Assembly: GCA_039030335.1 (NCBI GenBank)
Contig: JBCCEJ010000038.1
Span: 1 to 52,894, forward strand
DNA from: JBCCEJ01 sp039030335
GTDB taxonomy: Bacteria > Pseudomonadota > Gammaproteobacteria > HK1
Length of the DNA stretch: 52,894 nucleotides
Direction: 5' to 3'
In this document: positions 43,262-52,659 of the stretch, in pieces
How positions within the stretch are numbered: position 1 is the first letter of the stretch
Layout of the letters: each line of letters starts with the position of its first letter
Program-made: the position numbers and the translations under genes
The notes under the pieces: model-generated
Databases searched by the model: none
What the model was told of the DNA's origin: nothing
The model's input: only the letters and a program-made list of their open reading frames with translations

Positions 43262-46200
43262 ATGAACTTGATACGGGTTTCCATAGACCGCCCGATCGCA
43301 GTCATCGCGGCGGTGCTCATGGTCGTGATGTTCGGTCTGGTCGCCTTCCAGACGATTCCGATTCAACTGATTCCAGATGTCAACCGTCCGGTGATCACGG
43401 TCGACACCAATTGGTACGGAGCCTCGCCTGCCGAGGTCGAACGCGAGATCGTCAACCGTCAGGAAGAGGTTCTGCGCGGCATCGAAGGCCTCTCACAGAT
43501 GACCAGCAAGTCCGAGGACGGCAGCGGTACCATCACGCTGGAGTTCAGCGTCGCGACGAACATGGACCGGGCGCTGCTGCTGGTCTCGAACCGGCTCGAT
43601 CGAGTCAGCGGCTATCCCGACGAAGCAGACGAACCCACGCTGAAAACCGCTGGCTCAGAAGACCAGGCCATCGCCTGGTTCATCATCAAGCGCGCGCCCG
43701 GCAACGACACGCCAATCCACGAGTTCGGCGAGTTGGCAAAAGATACCTTTCAGGACCGTCTGGAGCGCGTCCCAGGGGTAGGTAGCGTCAATGTGTTCGG
43801 GGGTTCGGAGCGCGAGATTCGTGTCGAGATCGATCCCCGCAAGCTGGCACGGTTCCGGCTGACGGTTACCGACGTGGTGAGTGCGCTGCGCGCATCCAAC
43901 GGCTCCACGACGGCCGGGGATATCACCGAAGGCAAGCGCCGCTACGTCGTGCGCACGCAGGGCGATCTCGATACCGTGGCACTTATCCGGTCGGTTGTTC
44001 TGCGCTCCGAACGTGGTAACGAAACGCAGCGCATGGCGCGGGTAACGGTTGGCGACGTCGCTTCGGTCGACTTCGATTACAAGACTCCGGTGGCCCGCAT
44101 CAGGAACCTTGGCGAGCCCGCCCTCGCGATGAATGCGACCCGTGAGGTTGGTGCCAATGTCATCGAGACGATGGCGGGTATCAAGGAGGCGATCGACGAA
44201 CTGCGCGCCGGCCCAGCCAAAGCGAACGGACTTACGATTCGTCAGGCCTACGACGAGACCATCTACATCGACTCGGCCATCGACCTCGTCAAGCAGAACA
44301 TCTACATCGGTGGGGCATTGGCCGCATTCGTGCTGCTGCTGTTCTTGCGCAGCCCGCGCGCGACGACTGTGGTCGCCCTGGCCATCCCGGTTTCAGTTAT
44401 CGGTTCATTCGTCGCGATGGCGGCGCTCGGCCGCTCGTTAAACGTCATCTCCCTCGCAGGAATTGCATTCGCCGTCGGGATGGTCGTCGACGCCGCGATC
44501 GTCGTGCTAGAGAACATCTACCGCCTGCGCCAGCGCGGCATGCCGGCCGCACAGGCGGCCTACGAAGGGACTCGCCAGGTCTGGGGCGCAGTGTTTGTCT
44601 CTGCGTTGACCACGGTCATGGTGTTCATTCCAATCCTGGTACTGGACCTGGAGGTCGGTCAGCTCTTCCGCGATATCGCCGTCGCGATCTCGGTTGCGGT
44701 GATTTTGTCTCTCGTCGTCGCAGTCACTGTGATCCCGGCGCTCTCCAAGAGCTTGCTGGGTGGCAACGTCGGCCAGCGCAGTCTGCCGCTTCCCGGCATC
44801 GATCACCTCGCGCGAGGCTTCGTCGCGGCAGTGACAGGCTTCGCGCGCCTGATGACGCGTTCCAAGGTCCTGTCTCTGGTCGTTGTCCTGGTCGTTTCGG
44901 GCATCACGAGCTTCGCGACATTCACCTACCTGCCGAAACTCGAGTATTTGCCAGAGGGTAACCGCAACCTCGTCTTCGGCATGATGCTGCCTCCGCCAGG
45001 CTACAACCTCGAGACCACCACCGATATCGCAAGGCAGCTGGAAAGTACGATAAAACCCTTATGGCTGGCTCCCGGAGAAACTTACGACCCGGCCGCGGCC
45101 GACCCCGGGAAACCGCCAAAGATCGAGAACTTCTTTTTCGTGGCACTGCGCTCGCGCACGTTCATGGGTGCAGTGTCCGCCGACGCCTCCCGGGTTGCCG
45201 AACTCATCCCCGTCATCCAACGGCCGATGTTCGCTGAACCCGGCACCTTCGGCTTTGTCAGCCAACCGTCGATTTTCGGCCGCTCGATCGGGGGCGGGCG
45301 ACGAATCGATCTGGATATCTCGGGCAACGACCTGCAGACCATCCTGGATGTGGCGCTACGCGTCATGGGTCTGGTCGCAAAGGAATTTCCACGTGGCGAA
45401 GGCAACCAGGTGCGGCCCAATCCAGGCCTGGAGCTGGGTGCTCCCGAGGTGCGGGTCATCCCCGACCGTACCCGGCTAGCGGATGCGGGCGTGAGTGTAC
45501 GCGAGCTCGGCTTCACGGTTGATACGTTCAATGATGGCCTGCGGGTCGCTGAAATCACCGTAGGCGGCGAGCGCCTGGATCTGATGTTGGCCGGGCCGCG
45601 CGCGCCGTCTGAACAGACACAGCGCATTGCGGCGCTGCCGGTCGTGACATCGGCAGGGGCCATCTTGCCGACGAGTTCGCTGGCCGACGTCGTGCTGACG
45701 TCTGGTCCCACCGAAATTCGCCACCAGGAACGCCGCCGCACGGTCACCATCGAAATCCGTCCGGCGCCGACCCTGGTCCTGGAAACGGCGCTCGATACGT
45801 TGAAGGAAAAAGTTATTGCACCGCTGGAGGCACAAGGTCTGCCGCCGGGTGTGCGGCTTGGGCTGAGCGGCACGGCCGATCAGCTGAGCCAGACCTGGGA
45901 TGCGATGGTGCTGCAACTGCTGATGGCGCTCATCATCGTGTATCTGGTGATGGCCGTGCTGTTCGAGAGTTTCGTCTACCCGGCCGTGATCGCGTTGTCG
46001 GTGCCGTTGGCCACGGCCGGCGCCGTGCTCGGTCTGGCCGTGCTGAATCTGTATCAGTTCCAGGCGCTCGACATGCTGACCGTGCTCGGCTTCGTCATCC
46101 TGATCGGGATCGTCGTCAACAACGCCATCTTGCTGGTGCACCAGACGCTGTATCACATGCGCGAAGAAGGGCTGGAGCCCGCCGACGCCATCGTGGAGGC

Positions 46201-46456
46201 AACGCACAATCGCATTCGCCCGATCTTCATGTCGACGCTGACATCGGTGTTCGGGATGTTGCCGCTGGTGCTCGTGCCTGGCGCCGGATCCGAGCTCTAC
46301 CGCGGTCTGGGCTCCGTCGTGGTGGGCGGACTGTCCCTGTCAGCGGTCCTGACGCTGGTGATCATCCCGCCGCTGTTATCCCTGACCGTCGGACTGTTTG
46401 CCCGACGCGCCAACAACCCGGCCGCGCCGCTCCCAGAAGAAGTCCCGGTCACGTAA
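43262..46456 (+). CDS. RND-family efflux permease (AcrB/HAE1-like)
   Basis: A 1064-residue inner-membrane proton-driven exporter with 12 predicted helices and two large periplasmic loops. It begins MNLIRVSIDRPIAVIAAVLM and has RND blocks such as ISLAGIAFAVGMVVDAAIVV and IGIVVNNAILLVHQTLYH. The AcrB proton-relay positions read D410-A411 (AcrB D407-D408) in TM4 and N953 (AcrB K940) in TM10. Only one of the three key residues remains, so proton coupling may differ from AcrB. Substrate (drug, lipid or metal) is not readable. Cotranscribed with the adaptor. Confidence 0.95.
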   Translation: MNLIRVSIDRPIAVIAAVLMVVMFGLVAFQTIPIQLIPDVNRPVITVDTNWYGASPAEVEREIVNRQEEVLRGIEGLSQMTSKSEDGSGTITLEFSVATNMDRALLLVSNRLDRVSGYPDEADEPTLKTAGSEDQAIAWFIIKRAPGNDTPIHEFGELAKDTFQDRLERVPGVGSVNVFGGSEREIRVEIDPRKLARFRLTVTDVVSALRASNGSTTAGDITEGKRRYVVRTQGDLDTVALIRSVVLRSERGNETQRMARVTVGDVASVDFDYKTPVARIRNLGEPALAMNATREVGANVIETMAGIKEAIDELRAGPAKANGLTIRQAYDETIYIDSAIDLVKQNIYIGGALAAFVLLLFLRSPRATTVVALAIPVSVIGSFVAMAALGRSLNVISLAGIAFAVGMVVDAAIVVLENIYRLRQRGMPAAQAAYEGTRQVWGAVFVSALTTVMVFIPILVLDLEVGQLFRDIAVAISVAVILSLVVAVTVIPALSKSLLGGNVGQRSLPLPGIDHLARGFVAAVTGFARLMTRSKVLSLVVVLVVSGITSFATFTYLPKLEYLPEGNRNLVFGMMLPPPGYNLETTTDIARQLESTIKPLWLAPGETYDPAAADPGKPPKIENFFFVALRSRTFMGAVSADASRVAELIPVIQRPMFAEPGTFGFVSQPSIFGRSIGGGRRIDLDISGNDLQTILDVALRVMGLVAKEFPRGEGNQVRPNPGLELGAPEVRVIPDRTRLADAGVSVRELGFTVDTFNDGLRVAEITVGGERLDLMLAGPRAPSEQTQRIAALPVVTSAGAILPTSSLADVVLTSGPTEIRHQERRRTVTIEIRPAPTLVLETALDTLKEKVIAPLEAQGLPPGVRLGLSGTADQLSQTWDAMVLQLLMALIIVYLVMAVLFESFVYPAVIALSVPLATAGAVLGLAVLNLYQFQALDMLTVLGFVILIGIVVNNAILLVHQTLYHMREEGLEPADAIVEATHNRIRPIFMSTLTSVFGMLPLVLVPGAGSELYRGLGSVVVGGLSLSAVLTLVIIPPLLSLTVGLFARRANNPAAPLPEEVPVT

Positions 46457-46623
46457 TCTCCCCGGCGTCAAACGCACGCGCCGGTTCCGCGCGCTTGCCG
46501 GGCCGCAGTTTCGAGCCGGCGTCGTCCTCTCCTGGCGACCGCATCCGCCCAGACCACATGGGCGGATCGCGATGTTCGGCATAATGGCCGGCTGACACTG
46601 ATTTCGAGTAGGACTCCTGAACG

Positions 46624-48297
46624 ATGTTGAACACCGAACGCCCACGCCACGGCGGACAAATCCTGGTCGATCAGCTGGCTTTGCAGGGCTGCGATACCGT
46701 TTTCTGCGTACCCGGTGAATCCTACCTGGCGGCGCTCGACGGATTGCACGCACACAACGGGATTCGTACGGTGGTTTGCCGCCAGGAGGGCGGCGCGTCG
46801 ATGATGGCCGATGCATACGCGAAAATGACAGGCAAGGTCGGCGTAGCCTTCGTTACCCGTGGTCCCGGCGCGACGAACGCCTCTTCGGGCGTACACGTCG
46901 CATTCCAGGACTCGACTCCGATGATCCTGTTCGTCGGACAGGTGGAGCGCGGCGCGCAGGAACGCGAAGCGTTCCAGGAGATCGATTACCGGCGGATGTT
47001 TGAACAGATGGCCAAGTGGGTCGGTCAGATCGACGACATCCACCGCATCCCCGAGTATATAAGCCACGCATTCCATCACGCGACGTCCGGCCGTCCCGGC
47101 CCGGTCGTACTGGCGCTCCCGGAAGACATGCTGACCGAAGAAGCCATCGTCGAGGACGCGCGCCCGGCCGTTCCGACCGCGGCAGAAGCCGGTCCGCAGA
47201 GCATCGATGCGCTGGCAAGTCTGCTAACACAGGCCCGACGACCGCTGATCATGGTCGGTGGTGGCGGCTGGAACGCCTCGGCCGCGCGTGATTTGGGTGC
47301 GTTCGCAGAGCGTTACAGCATCCCGGTGTGCGCCTCATTTCGCTGTCAGGACTACATTGACAACCGCAATCCAGCCTACGTGGGCCATACCGGTATCGCG
47401 ATCAGCGCCACACTAGCCGACGCCGTAAAGACGACCGACCTGTTGATCTGCATCGGCGCGCGGCTCGGTGAGCTGACCACGCGCGGCTACGAACTGGTGA
47501 GCATCCCCAACCCCTCGCAAAAGCTCGTGCATACGCACCCAGGCGCCGAGGAGCTCGGCCGCGTCTACCGGCCTGACCTCGCGATCAATGCAGCCTCACC
47601 TTCGGTAGCCGAAACCCTGGCCGCGCTCGAGCTGACTCCGGGGCCGGACTGGCGAGCCTGGTGCAGCGGCCTGCGCGACGCCTTCGAACGCGACCTGCTC
47701 CCCGAAGAAACGCCGGGTGCCGTCAAGCTGGAGCAGGTGATCACATGGCTCAGCGATAACCTCGGCGACGATGCGGTCATCGCTAACGGTGCCGGCAACT
47801 ACTCCGGGTGGGTGCATCGCTACTACCGGTTTCGCAACTACCGGACACAGCTTGCGCCAACGTCCGGATCAATGGGATACGGCGTACCCGCCGCGGTTTC
47901 CGCGAAGCTGGCCCGCCCGGACGCAGAGGTCGTATGCATCGCCGGGGACGGCTGCTTCATGATGACCGCGCAGGAACTCGCAACCGCGCTTCAACACGGC
48001 CTCGCGATCGTCTACATCGTCGTGAATAACGGCATGTTCGGCACCATTCGTATGCACCAGGAACGCAACTACCCCGGCCGTCTGTCAGCTACGACGCTGG
48101 TCAATCCAGACTTTGCTGCGATGGCCCGGAGTTTCGGCGCACACGGCGAGTTGGTGGCGGACGGTGCCGAGTTTCCAGCCGCCTTCGAGCGCGCCCGCAA
48201 TGCGGGTGTCGCGGCGCTCATTGAGCTTCGCGTCGATCCGGACGCCCTGTCGCCGCGCCTGCGGCTTTCTGAACTTACTGCGACCGGCACGACCTGA
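46624..48297 (+). CDS. Acetolactate synthase-like TPP-dependent enzyme
   Basis: A 557-residue enzyme of the AHAS/benzoylformate decarboxylase superfamily. The catalytic Glu is E55 in CRQEGGASMM, and the TPP/Mg motif GDGCFMM is at 441-447 with the paired Asn at 468-469. RGPGATNASSGVHVAFQDS and the central NADP/FAD-like domain (LIMVGGGGWNASAARDLGAF) are typical. It is not clearly IlvB: no regulatory subunit gene follows, and ilvA in this window lies 28 kb away. Product is unassigned; a 2-oxoacid decarboxylase or carboligase is likely. A MetF-like gene begins 55 bases downstream. CATAAT at 46580-46585 may be a -10. Confidence 0.86.
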   Translation: MLNTERPRHGGQILVDQLALQGCDTVFCVPGESYLAALDGLHAHNGIRTVVCRQEGGASMMADAYAKMTGKVGVAFVTRGPGATNASSGVHVAFQDSTPMILFVGQVERGAQEREAFQEIDYRRMFEQMAKWVGQIDDIHRIPEYISHAFHHATSGRPGPVVLALPEDMLTEEAIVEDARPAVPTAAEAGPQSIDALASLLTQARRPLIMVGGGGWNASAARDLGAFAERYSIPVCASFRCQDYIDNRNPAYVGHTGIAISATLADAVKTTDLLICIGARLGELTTRGYELVSIPNPSQKLVHTHPGAEELGRVYRPDLAINAASPSVAETLAALELTPGPDWRAWCSGLRDAFERDLLPEETPGAVKLEQVITWLSDNLGDDAVIANGAGNYSGWVHRYYRFRNYRTQLAPTSGSMGYGVPAAVSAKLARPDAEVVCIAGDGCFMMTAQELATALQHGLAIVYIVVNNGMFGTIRMHQERNYPGRLSATTLVNPDFAAMARSFGAHGELVADGAEFPAAFERARNAGVAALIELRVDPDALSPRLRLSELTATGTT

Positions 48298-48352
48298 CGC
48301 CGGTTGTTCAAGCAGACATCCTGCATCCACTACGCAAAGGTAATTGAGAAAC

Positions 48353-49246
48353 ATGTCCAGCCAGATGGCAGCGCGCCTGGAACAAGGCGAATTCCTCGTT
48401 ACGAGCGAGCTGACTCCCCCGAAAGGTACGAACCTCGAGCCGCTGTTCCAAAAAGCGGACATGCTGGCCAGGCGGGTCGATGCGTTCAACGTCACGGACT
48501 GCCATGGGGCCCGCGTGGCCATGTCCTCGATGGCCGTATCAAAACTGCTCGCCGACCGCGGCATTGAGCCGATCATGCAAATGACTGCGCGCGACCGGAA
48601 CCGCATCGGTATGCAAGCCGACATGCTCGGCGCGCACGCGCTCGGCATCCGCAACATCGTCTTCATGGGCGGCGATAAGCCGACGACTGGCGATCACCCG
48701 GACGCGGCGGGCGTCTACGACCTGCAGTCGCACGAAATGCTAGCCGCCGCACGCGGTCTGAACAGCGGTAGTGACTTTGCCGGGAACGCGCTGAAGGGCA
48801 ATACCGAGTTCCTGGTCGGTGCAGTCGCGAACCCCGGCGCCGACGACATCGAAGCCGAGCTCGCCAAACTCGGCGATAAGCTCGAGGGCGGCGCGAGATT
48901 CTTCCAGACGCAGGCCGTCTACGAACCAGAGTCGTTCATGCGCTTCAATGAGCGAGCGAGTGAGATGGGCGCCTATCTACTCGCCGGCATCATTCCGCTG
49001 AAGTCGCCGAAGATGGCCCGGTTCCTGCACGACAAGGTGCCTGGGATATCCGTTCCTGACCACCTGATGAAGCGGGTTGACGACGCCAGTGATTCAACCG
49101 TCACGGCGATCGAAATCGCAGCTGAGACGATCCGCGCCTTGAAGAGCATTTCCTCGGGTGTACACGTCATGGCGATCGGTTGGGAAGACCACGTGCCCGC
49201 GATCCTCGAAGCAGCCGAGATCGAGGTGCGTCGCGAAGCGGCCTGA
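48353..49246 (+). CDS. Methylenetetrahydrofolate reductase (MetF) family protein
   Basis: A 297-residue TIM-barrel flavoenzyme of the MTHFR family, which reduces 5,10-methylene-THF to 5-methyl-THF in the best-known members. VTSELTPPKG carries the Glu equivalent to E. coli MetF E28 (here E19). VDAFNVTDCHGARVAM, IMQMTARDRNRIGMQADML and RFFQTQAVYEP fit the family. It diverges enough from MetF, and lies beside a TPP enzyme, that another folate or C1 role is possible. ATG 48353 is chosen; a few residues upstream are also open. Operon with the TPP gene is likely. Confidence 0.88.
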   Translation: MSSQMAARLEQGEFLVTSELTPPKGTNLEPLFQKADMLARRVDAFNVTDCHGARVAMSSMAVSKLLADRGIEPIMQMTARDRNRIGMQADMLGAHALGIRNIVFMGGDKPTTGDHPDAAGVYDLQSHEMLAAARGLNSGSDFAGNALKGNTEFLVGAVANPGADDIEAELAKLGDKLEGGARFFQTQAVYEPESFMRFNERASEMGAYLLAGIIPLKSPKMARFLHDKVPGISVPDHLMKRVDDASDSTVTAIEIAAETIRALKSISSGVHVMAIGWEDHVPAILEAAEIEVRREAA

Positions 49247-49646
49247 CCGAAGGGTCCGGGTGGCGAGAGCGAGGCACGACCGCGGGACGCGGGCGCCCGC
49301 ACCGTATGCCGAACCATGATCAAGGCACGACACGGACATTTCGGGTGCGGTGGCCGACGTGATCCAGACGCTGGTCGCAGCTCGCTGAAGACACCGTAAT
49401 TGTGGTCTGCGCGTCCCGTCTCGGGAGCGCCAGCCGGAGCCGGCGTTCACGCGACGATGACACCAACTGCGTTAGTCTGCGAGCGAGTAGGCGATTTTCG
49501 TTCGCGCGCATTCGCCCGATGCCCCGGCCTTTTGAGGTGTCGGTCGTGCGCCCGGCACGTTATCATGTGGTGTTTGCACCCCGAACTTTTGCATCCAGGC
49601 GGCACGCTGTCGCGGAGCCCGCTCGGCCCGAGGAAATACTGAAGTC
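49247..49646. other. Non-coding region upstream of cobS
   Basis: A 400-base gap. It should hold the cobST promoter; TATCAT at 49561-49566 is a fair -10, but no -35 lies at the right spacing. No cobalamin riboswitch (B12 box) was seen in it. Confidence 0.4.
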
Positions 49647-50630
49647 ATGTCCCAGGATTCACAGACCGAGATTGCCCCAGATACCAAGCTTTCCGTCCGC
49701 GAGACGTTTGGGATCGACCTTGACCTGGAGGTCCCAGCTTTCTCGAGCCCCACCGAGCATGTACCGCCCACCGACGAGGCGTATCGCTTCGACCGGGACA
49801 CGACGCTCGCCATCCTTGCCGGCTTCGCTTACAACCGCCGCGTGATGGTGCAGGGCTACCACGGGACGGGGAAGTCGACGCACATCGAACAGGTCGCCTC
49901 CAGACTCAACTGGCCATGCATCCGGGTCAACCTGGACAGTCACATCAGCCGAATCGACCTCGTCGGTAAAGATGCGATCGTGATTCGAGACGGCGTGCAG
50001 ATAACCGAATTCAAGGAAGGCATCCTCCCCTACGCCTACCAGACGCCCACCGCCATCGTGTTCGACGAATACGACGCGGGGCGACCGGATGTGATGTTCG
50101 TCATCCAGCGCGTACTCGAAGCGGAGGGCCGGCTGACTCTGCTCGACCAGTCGCGCGTGCTGCGCCCGCACCGCTCATTCCGCCTGTTCGCCACGGCGAA
50201 CACCGTAGGACTAGGGGACACTACCGGCCTCTACCACGGTACTCAGCAGATCAACCAGGGGCAGATGGACCGCTGGAACATCGTCGCTACGCTGAACTAT
50301 CTGGAGCACGACGCGGAGGTTGAGATCGTGCTGGCCAAGGCGTCGGAATATGACAATGAAGAAGGCCGCAAGACAGTGAGCGCCATGGTCGCGCTGGCCG
50401 ATCTCACTCGCTCGGGTTTCATGGCTGGTGACGTCTCGACCGTCATGAGCCCGCGTACCGTTATCACGTGGGCCGAAAACGCGACGCTGTTCAACGATGT
50501 GGGATTCGCCTTCCGCCTGACCTTCCTGAACAAGTGCGATGAGGTCGAACGACCGATCATCGCCGAGTACTACCAGCGTTGTTTCGGCACTGAACTGCCG
50601 GAGTCCGGAGTCGAAGCCGTACTGGTGTGA
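49647..50630 (+). CDS. cobS: CobS-like AAA+ ATPase
   Basis: CobS is the AAA+ subunit of aerobic cobaltochelatase, forming a hexamer with CobT to drive CobN. The 327-residue protein matches this subfamily throughout: Walker A QGYHGTGKST at 69-78, Walker B IVFDEYD at 137-143, and VNLDSHISRIDLVGKDAIV. Downstream is FRLFATANTVGLGDTTGLYH (sensor 1), typical of CobS and not MoxR. No cobN or other cobalamin gene is visible in this window, so the pair may serve another substrate. GAGGA is 13 bases before the ATG. CobT starts 10 bases after the stop. Confidence 0.9.
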   Translation: MSQDSQTEIAPDTKLSVRETFGIDLDLEVPAFSSPTEHVPPTDEAYRFDRDTTLAILAGFAYNRRVMVQGYHGTGKSTHIEQVASRLNWPCIRVNLDSHISRIDLVGKDAIVIRDGVQITEFKEGILPYAYQTPTAIVFDEYDAGRPDVMFVIQRVLEAEGRLTLLDQSRVLRPHRSFRLFATANTVGLGDTTGLYHGTQQINQGQMDRWNIVATLNYLEHDAEVEIVLAKASEYDNEEGRKTVSAMVALADLTRSGFMAGDVSTVMSPRTVITWAENATLFNDVGFAFRLTFLNKCDEVERPIIAEYYQRCFGTELPESGVEAVLV

Positions 50631-50640
50631 GGAACTCCCG

Positions 50641-52512
50641 ATGAGCCAGCGCCAAGACGACCGTCTCGAATCGTTCCGTTTGCACACGGCAGCGGCCGCT
50701 CGCGCCATCTCGAAACGCGAAACTCTGGACGTCCAGTTCGGGCCCGGCACCCCGGTCATGCAGGACGGCACGCTGCACCTCCCCAAACCGGGCGCAGGGC
50801 TTGAATACGAGACGGTGTGCCGGGTCCGGGGCGAGGCTGACGCACTCGCGCTCCGACTCCGCCACCATCGAACCACCGTTCAGACTTCGCTATCGCCAAT
50901 GGTCAGCGCGGCGCGCGAAGTGTTCGACGTGCTCGAGCAGACCCGCTGTGAAGCCATCGGCTCGCGACGCATGGCCGGGGTAGCTCAGAATCTCGATGCA
51001 GCACTGAATCAGCGTTGCCGCGAAGCCGGCTATGAACACGTAGCCGATCGCGCCGACGCGCCGCTGACCGAAGCAATCCGTCTGCTCGCGCGCGAGGCGA
51101 TGACGGGCCTGCCGCCTCCGGAAGCCGGGCAGAAGTTGACGGAGCTATGGCGTGATGCACTGGACGATTCGGTGCACGAAACCCTCGCGAGCCTTGGTGA
51201 GCACGTAGAGAACCAGGAGAATTTTGCAGAGGCAGCGCGCGAGTTGCTGCGAGCGCTCGGGTTCGAGGTCGACATCGAAGAGCAGGAGCAGGACGACAGC
51301 TCCGATTCGGATGACGCAAGCGGCGACGATCAGGACACCGGCGAAACCGAGGGTGAAGAGCAGGCGGAGATGAGCCCCGATGCCCTCGAGGGCGCCGATG
51401 GTGCGGATGCAGAGCAGATGGAGGGCGAGGAGTCGATGTCGGATGCCGACATGGACGACCGTCCGGATCTCGATATGGACGCGGCTCCAGCCGGCGAGCA
51501 ATGGCCGCCAGACCTGAGCGGGCGCAACGCGAACGACGAGAGCCGCTACCACGCCTACACGAACGAGTTCGACGAGATCGTCGAAGCCGAAGAACTCTGT
51601 GACACCGAGGAGCTGACGCGTCTAAGGGCACAGCTCGACGACCAGCTATCAGCTCTGCAAAACGTAGTTGGAAAGCTCGCCAACCGCCTGCAACGCCGGC
51701 TCATGGCGCAGCAGTCGAGGTCCTGGGACTTCGATCTGGAGGAAGGCATTCTGGACGCGGCCCGACTAGCGCGCGTCGTCGCCAACCCGACTCAGCCGCT
51801 ATCGTACAAGTGGGAAAAAGAAGCTCCGTTCCGTGACACGGTGGTTACGCTGCTGATCGACAACTCGGGCTCGATGCGCGGCCGGCCCATCACGGTGGCT
51901 GCGATCAGCGCAGACATTCTGGCACGCACGCTGGAGCGCTGCGGGGTGAAGGTCGAGATTCTCGGCTTCACGACGCGGGCGTGGAAAGGCGGCCAGTCCC
52001 GCGAACAGTGGCTGATGTCCGGCAAACCGCCGAATGCCGGTCGTCTGAACGACTTGAGGCATATCGTCTACAAGAGTGCGGATGCGCCCTGGCGCCGCGC
52101 GCGCCGCAGTCTCGGTCTGATGCTCCGCGAAGGCATCCTGAAAGAGAACATCGACGGTGAAGCCTTGATGTGGGCGCACGAACGCCTGCTCGGCCGCACG
52201 GAACAGCGGCGCATCCTGATGGTGATCAGCGACGGCGCGCCGGTCGACGACTCGACTCTGTCGGTAAACGCGGGTAACTACCTCGAGCGCCATCTGCGCG
52301 ACGTCATCGAATACATCGAAACCCGCAGCCCGGTGCAGCTCATCGCCATCGGCATCGGGCACGATGTCACACGGTACTACCAGCGCGCCGTGACTCTGGT
52401 CGACGCCGAGCAGCTGGGCGGTACGATGATGGAAAAGCTCTCGGAGCTGTTCGTCGACGACAACGACGACACCACGCCGGTCGTCACCAGGCGCCAGGCG
52501 CGCCGACGCTAG
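50641..52512 (+). CDS. cobT: CobT-like VWA-domain protein
   Basis: CobT partners CobS in cobaltochelatase; its VWA domain uses a metal-ion-dependent adhesion site. The 623-residue protein has an N-terminal helical domain (~1-210), a very acidic middle (about 218-290: EEQEQDDSSDSDDASGDDQD and more) typical of CobT, and a C-terminal VWA domain with MIDAS DNSGS at 407-411. VISDGAPVDDSTL follows. ATG 50641 with GAGGA just upstream. CobS-CobT order is the usual one. Confidence 0.92.
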   Translation: MSQRQDDRLESFRLHTAAAARAISKRETLDVQFGPGTPVMQDGTLHLPKPGAGLEYETVCRVRGEADALALRLRHHRTTVQTSLSPMVSAAREVFDVLEQTRCEAIGSRRMAGVAQNLDAALNQRCREAGYEHVADRADAPLTEAIRLLAREAMTGLPPPEAGQKLTELWRDALDDSVHETLASLGEHVENQENFAEAARELLRALGFEVDIEEQEQDDSSDSDDASGDDQDTGETEGEEQAEMSPDALEGADGADAEQMEGEESMSDADMDDRPDLDMDAAPAGEQWPPDLSGRNANDESRYHAYTNEFDEIVEAEELCDTEELTRLRAQLDDQLSALQNVVGKLANRLQRRLMAQQSRSWDFDLEEGILDAARLARVVANPTQPLSYKWEKEAPFRDTVVTLLIDNSGSMRGRPITVAAISADILARTLERCGVKVEILGFTTRAWKGGQSREQWLMSGKPPNAGRLNDLRHIVYKSADAPWRRARRSLGLMLREGILKENIDGEALMWAHERLLGRTEQRRILMVISDGAPVDDSTLSVNAGNYLERHLRDVIEYIETRSPVQLIAIGIGHDVTRYYQRAVTLVDAEQLGGTMMEKLSELFVDDNDDTTPVVTRRQARRR

Positions 52513-52576
52513 GACTGACGACGCCAGCGGTCGTGGGCCGCGCCGCGGTCACCAACCAGCCTCTATTCGCCAACTT

Positions 52577-52595
52577 GCGGCAGTCTCACTGCCGC
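52577..52595. terminator. Hairpin downstream of cobT
   Basis: GCGGCAG and CTGCCGC make a 7-bp perfect stem with a TCTCA loop, 64 bases after the cobT stop. No T tract follows. A second short hairpin (52641-52655) precedes TACAAT at 52656-52661. Confidence 0.4.
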
Positions 52596-52659
52596 GGTGC
52601 CCAACCGCTGTTACGTCATCTGGCGACCCATAATCGAGATCCCGCGCACTGCGGGTACA

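Noticed and set aside
46457..46623. Possible short gene between RND permease and TPP enzyme
   Set aside because: No ribosome site or recognisable product; probably the TPP enzyme leader.
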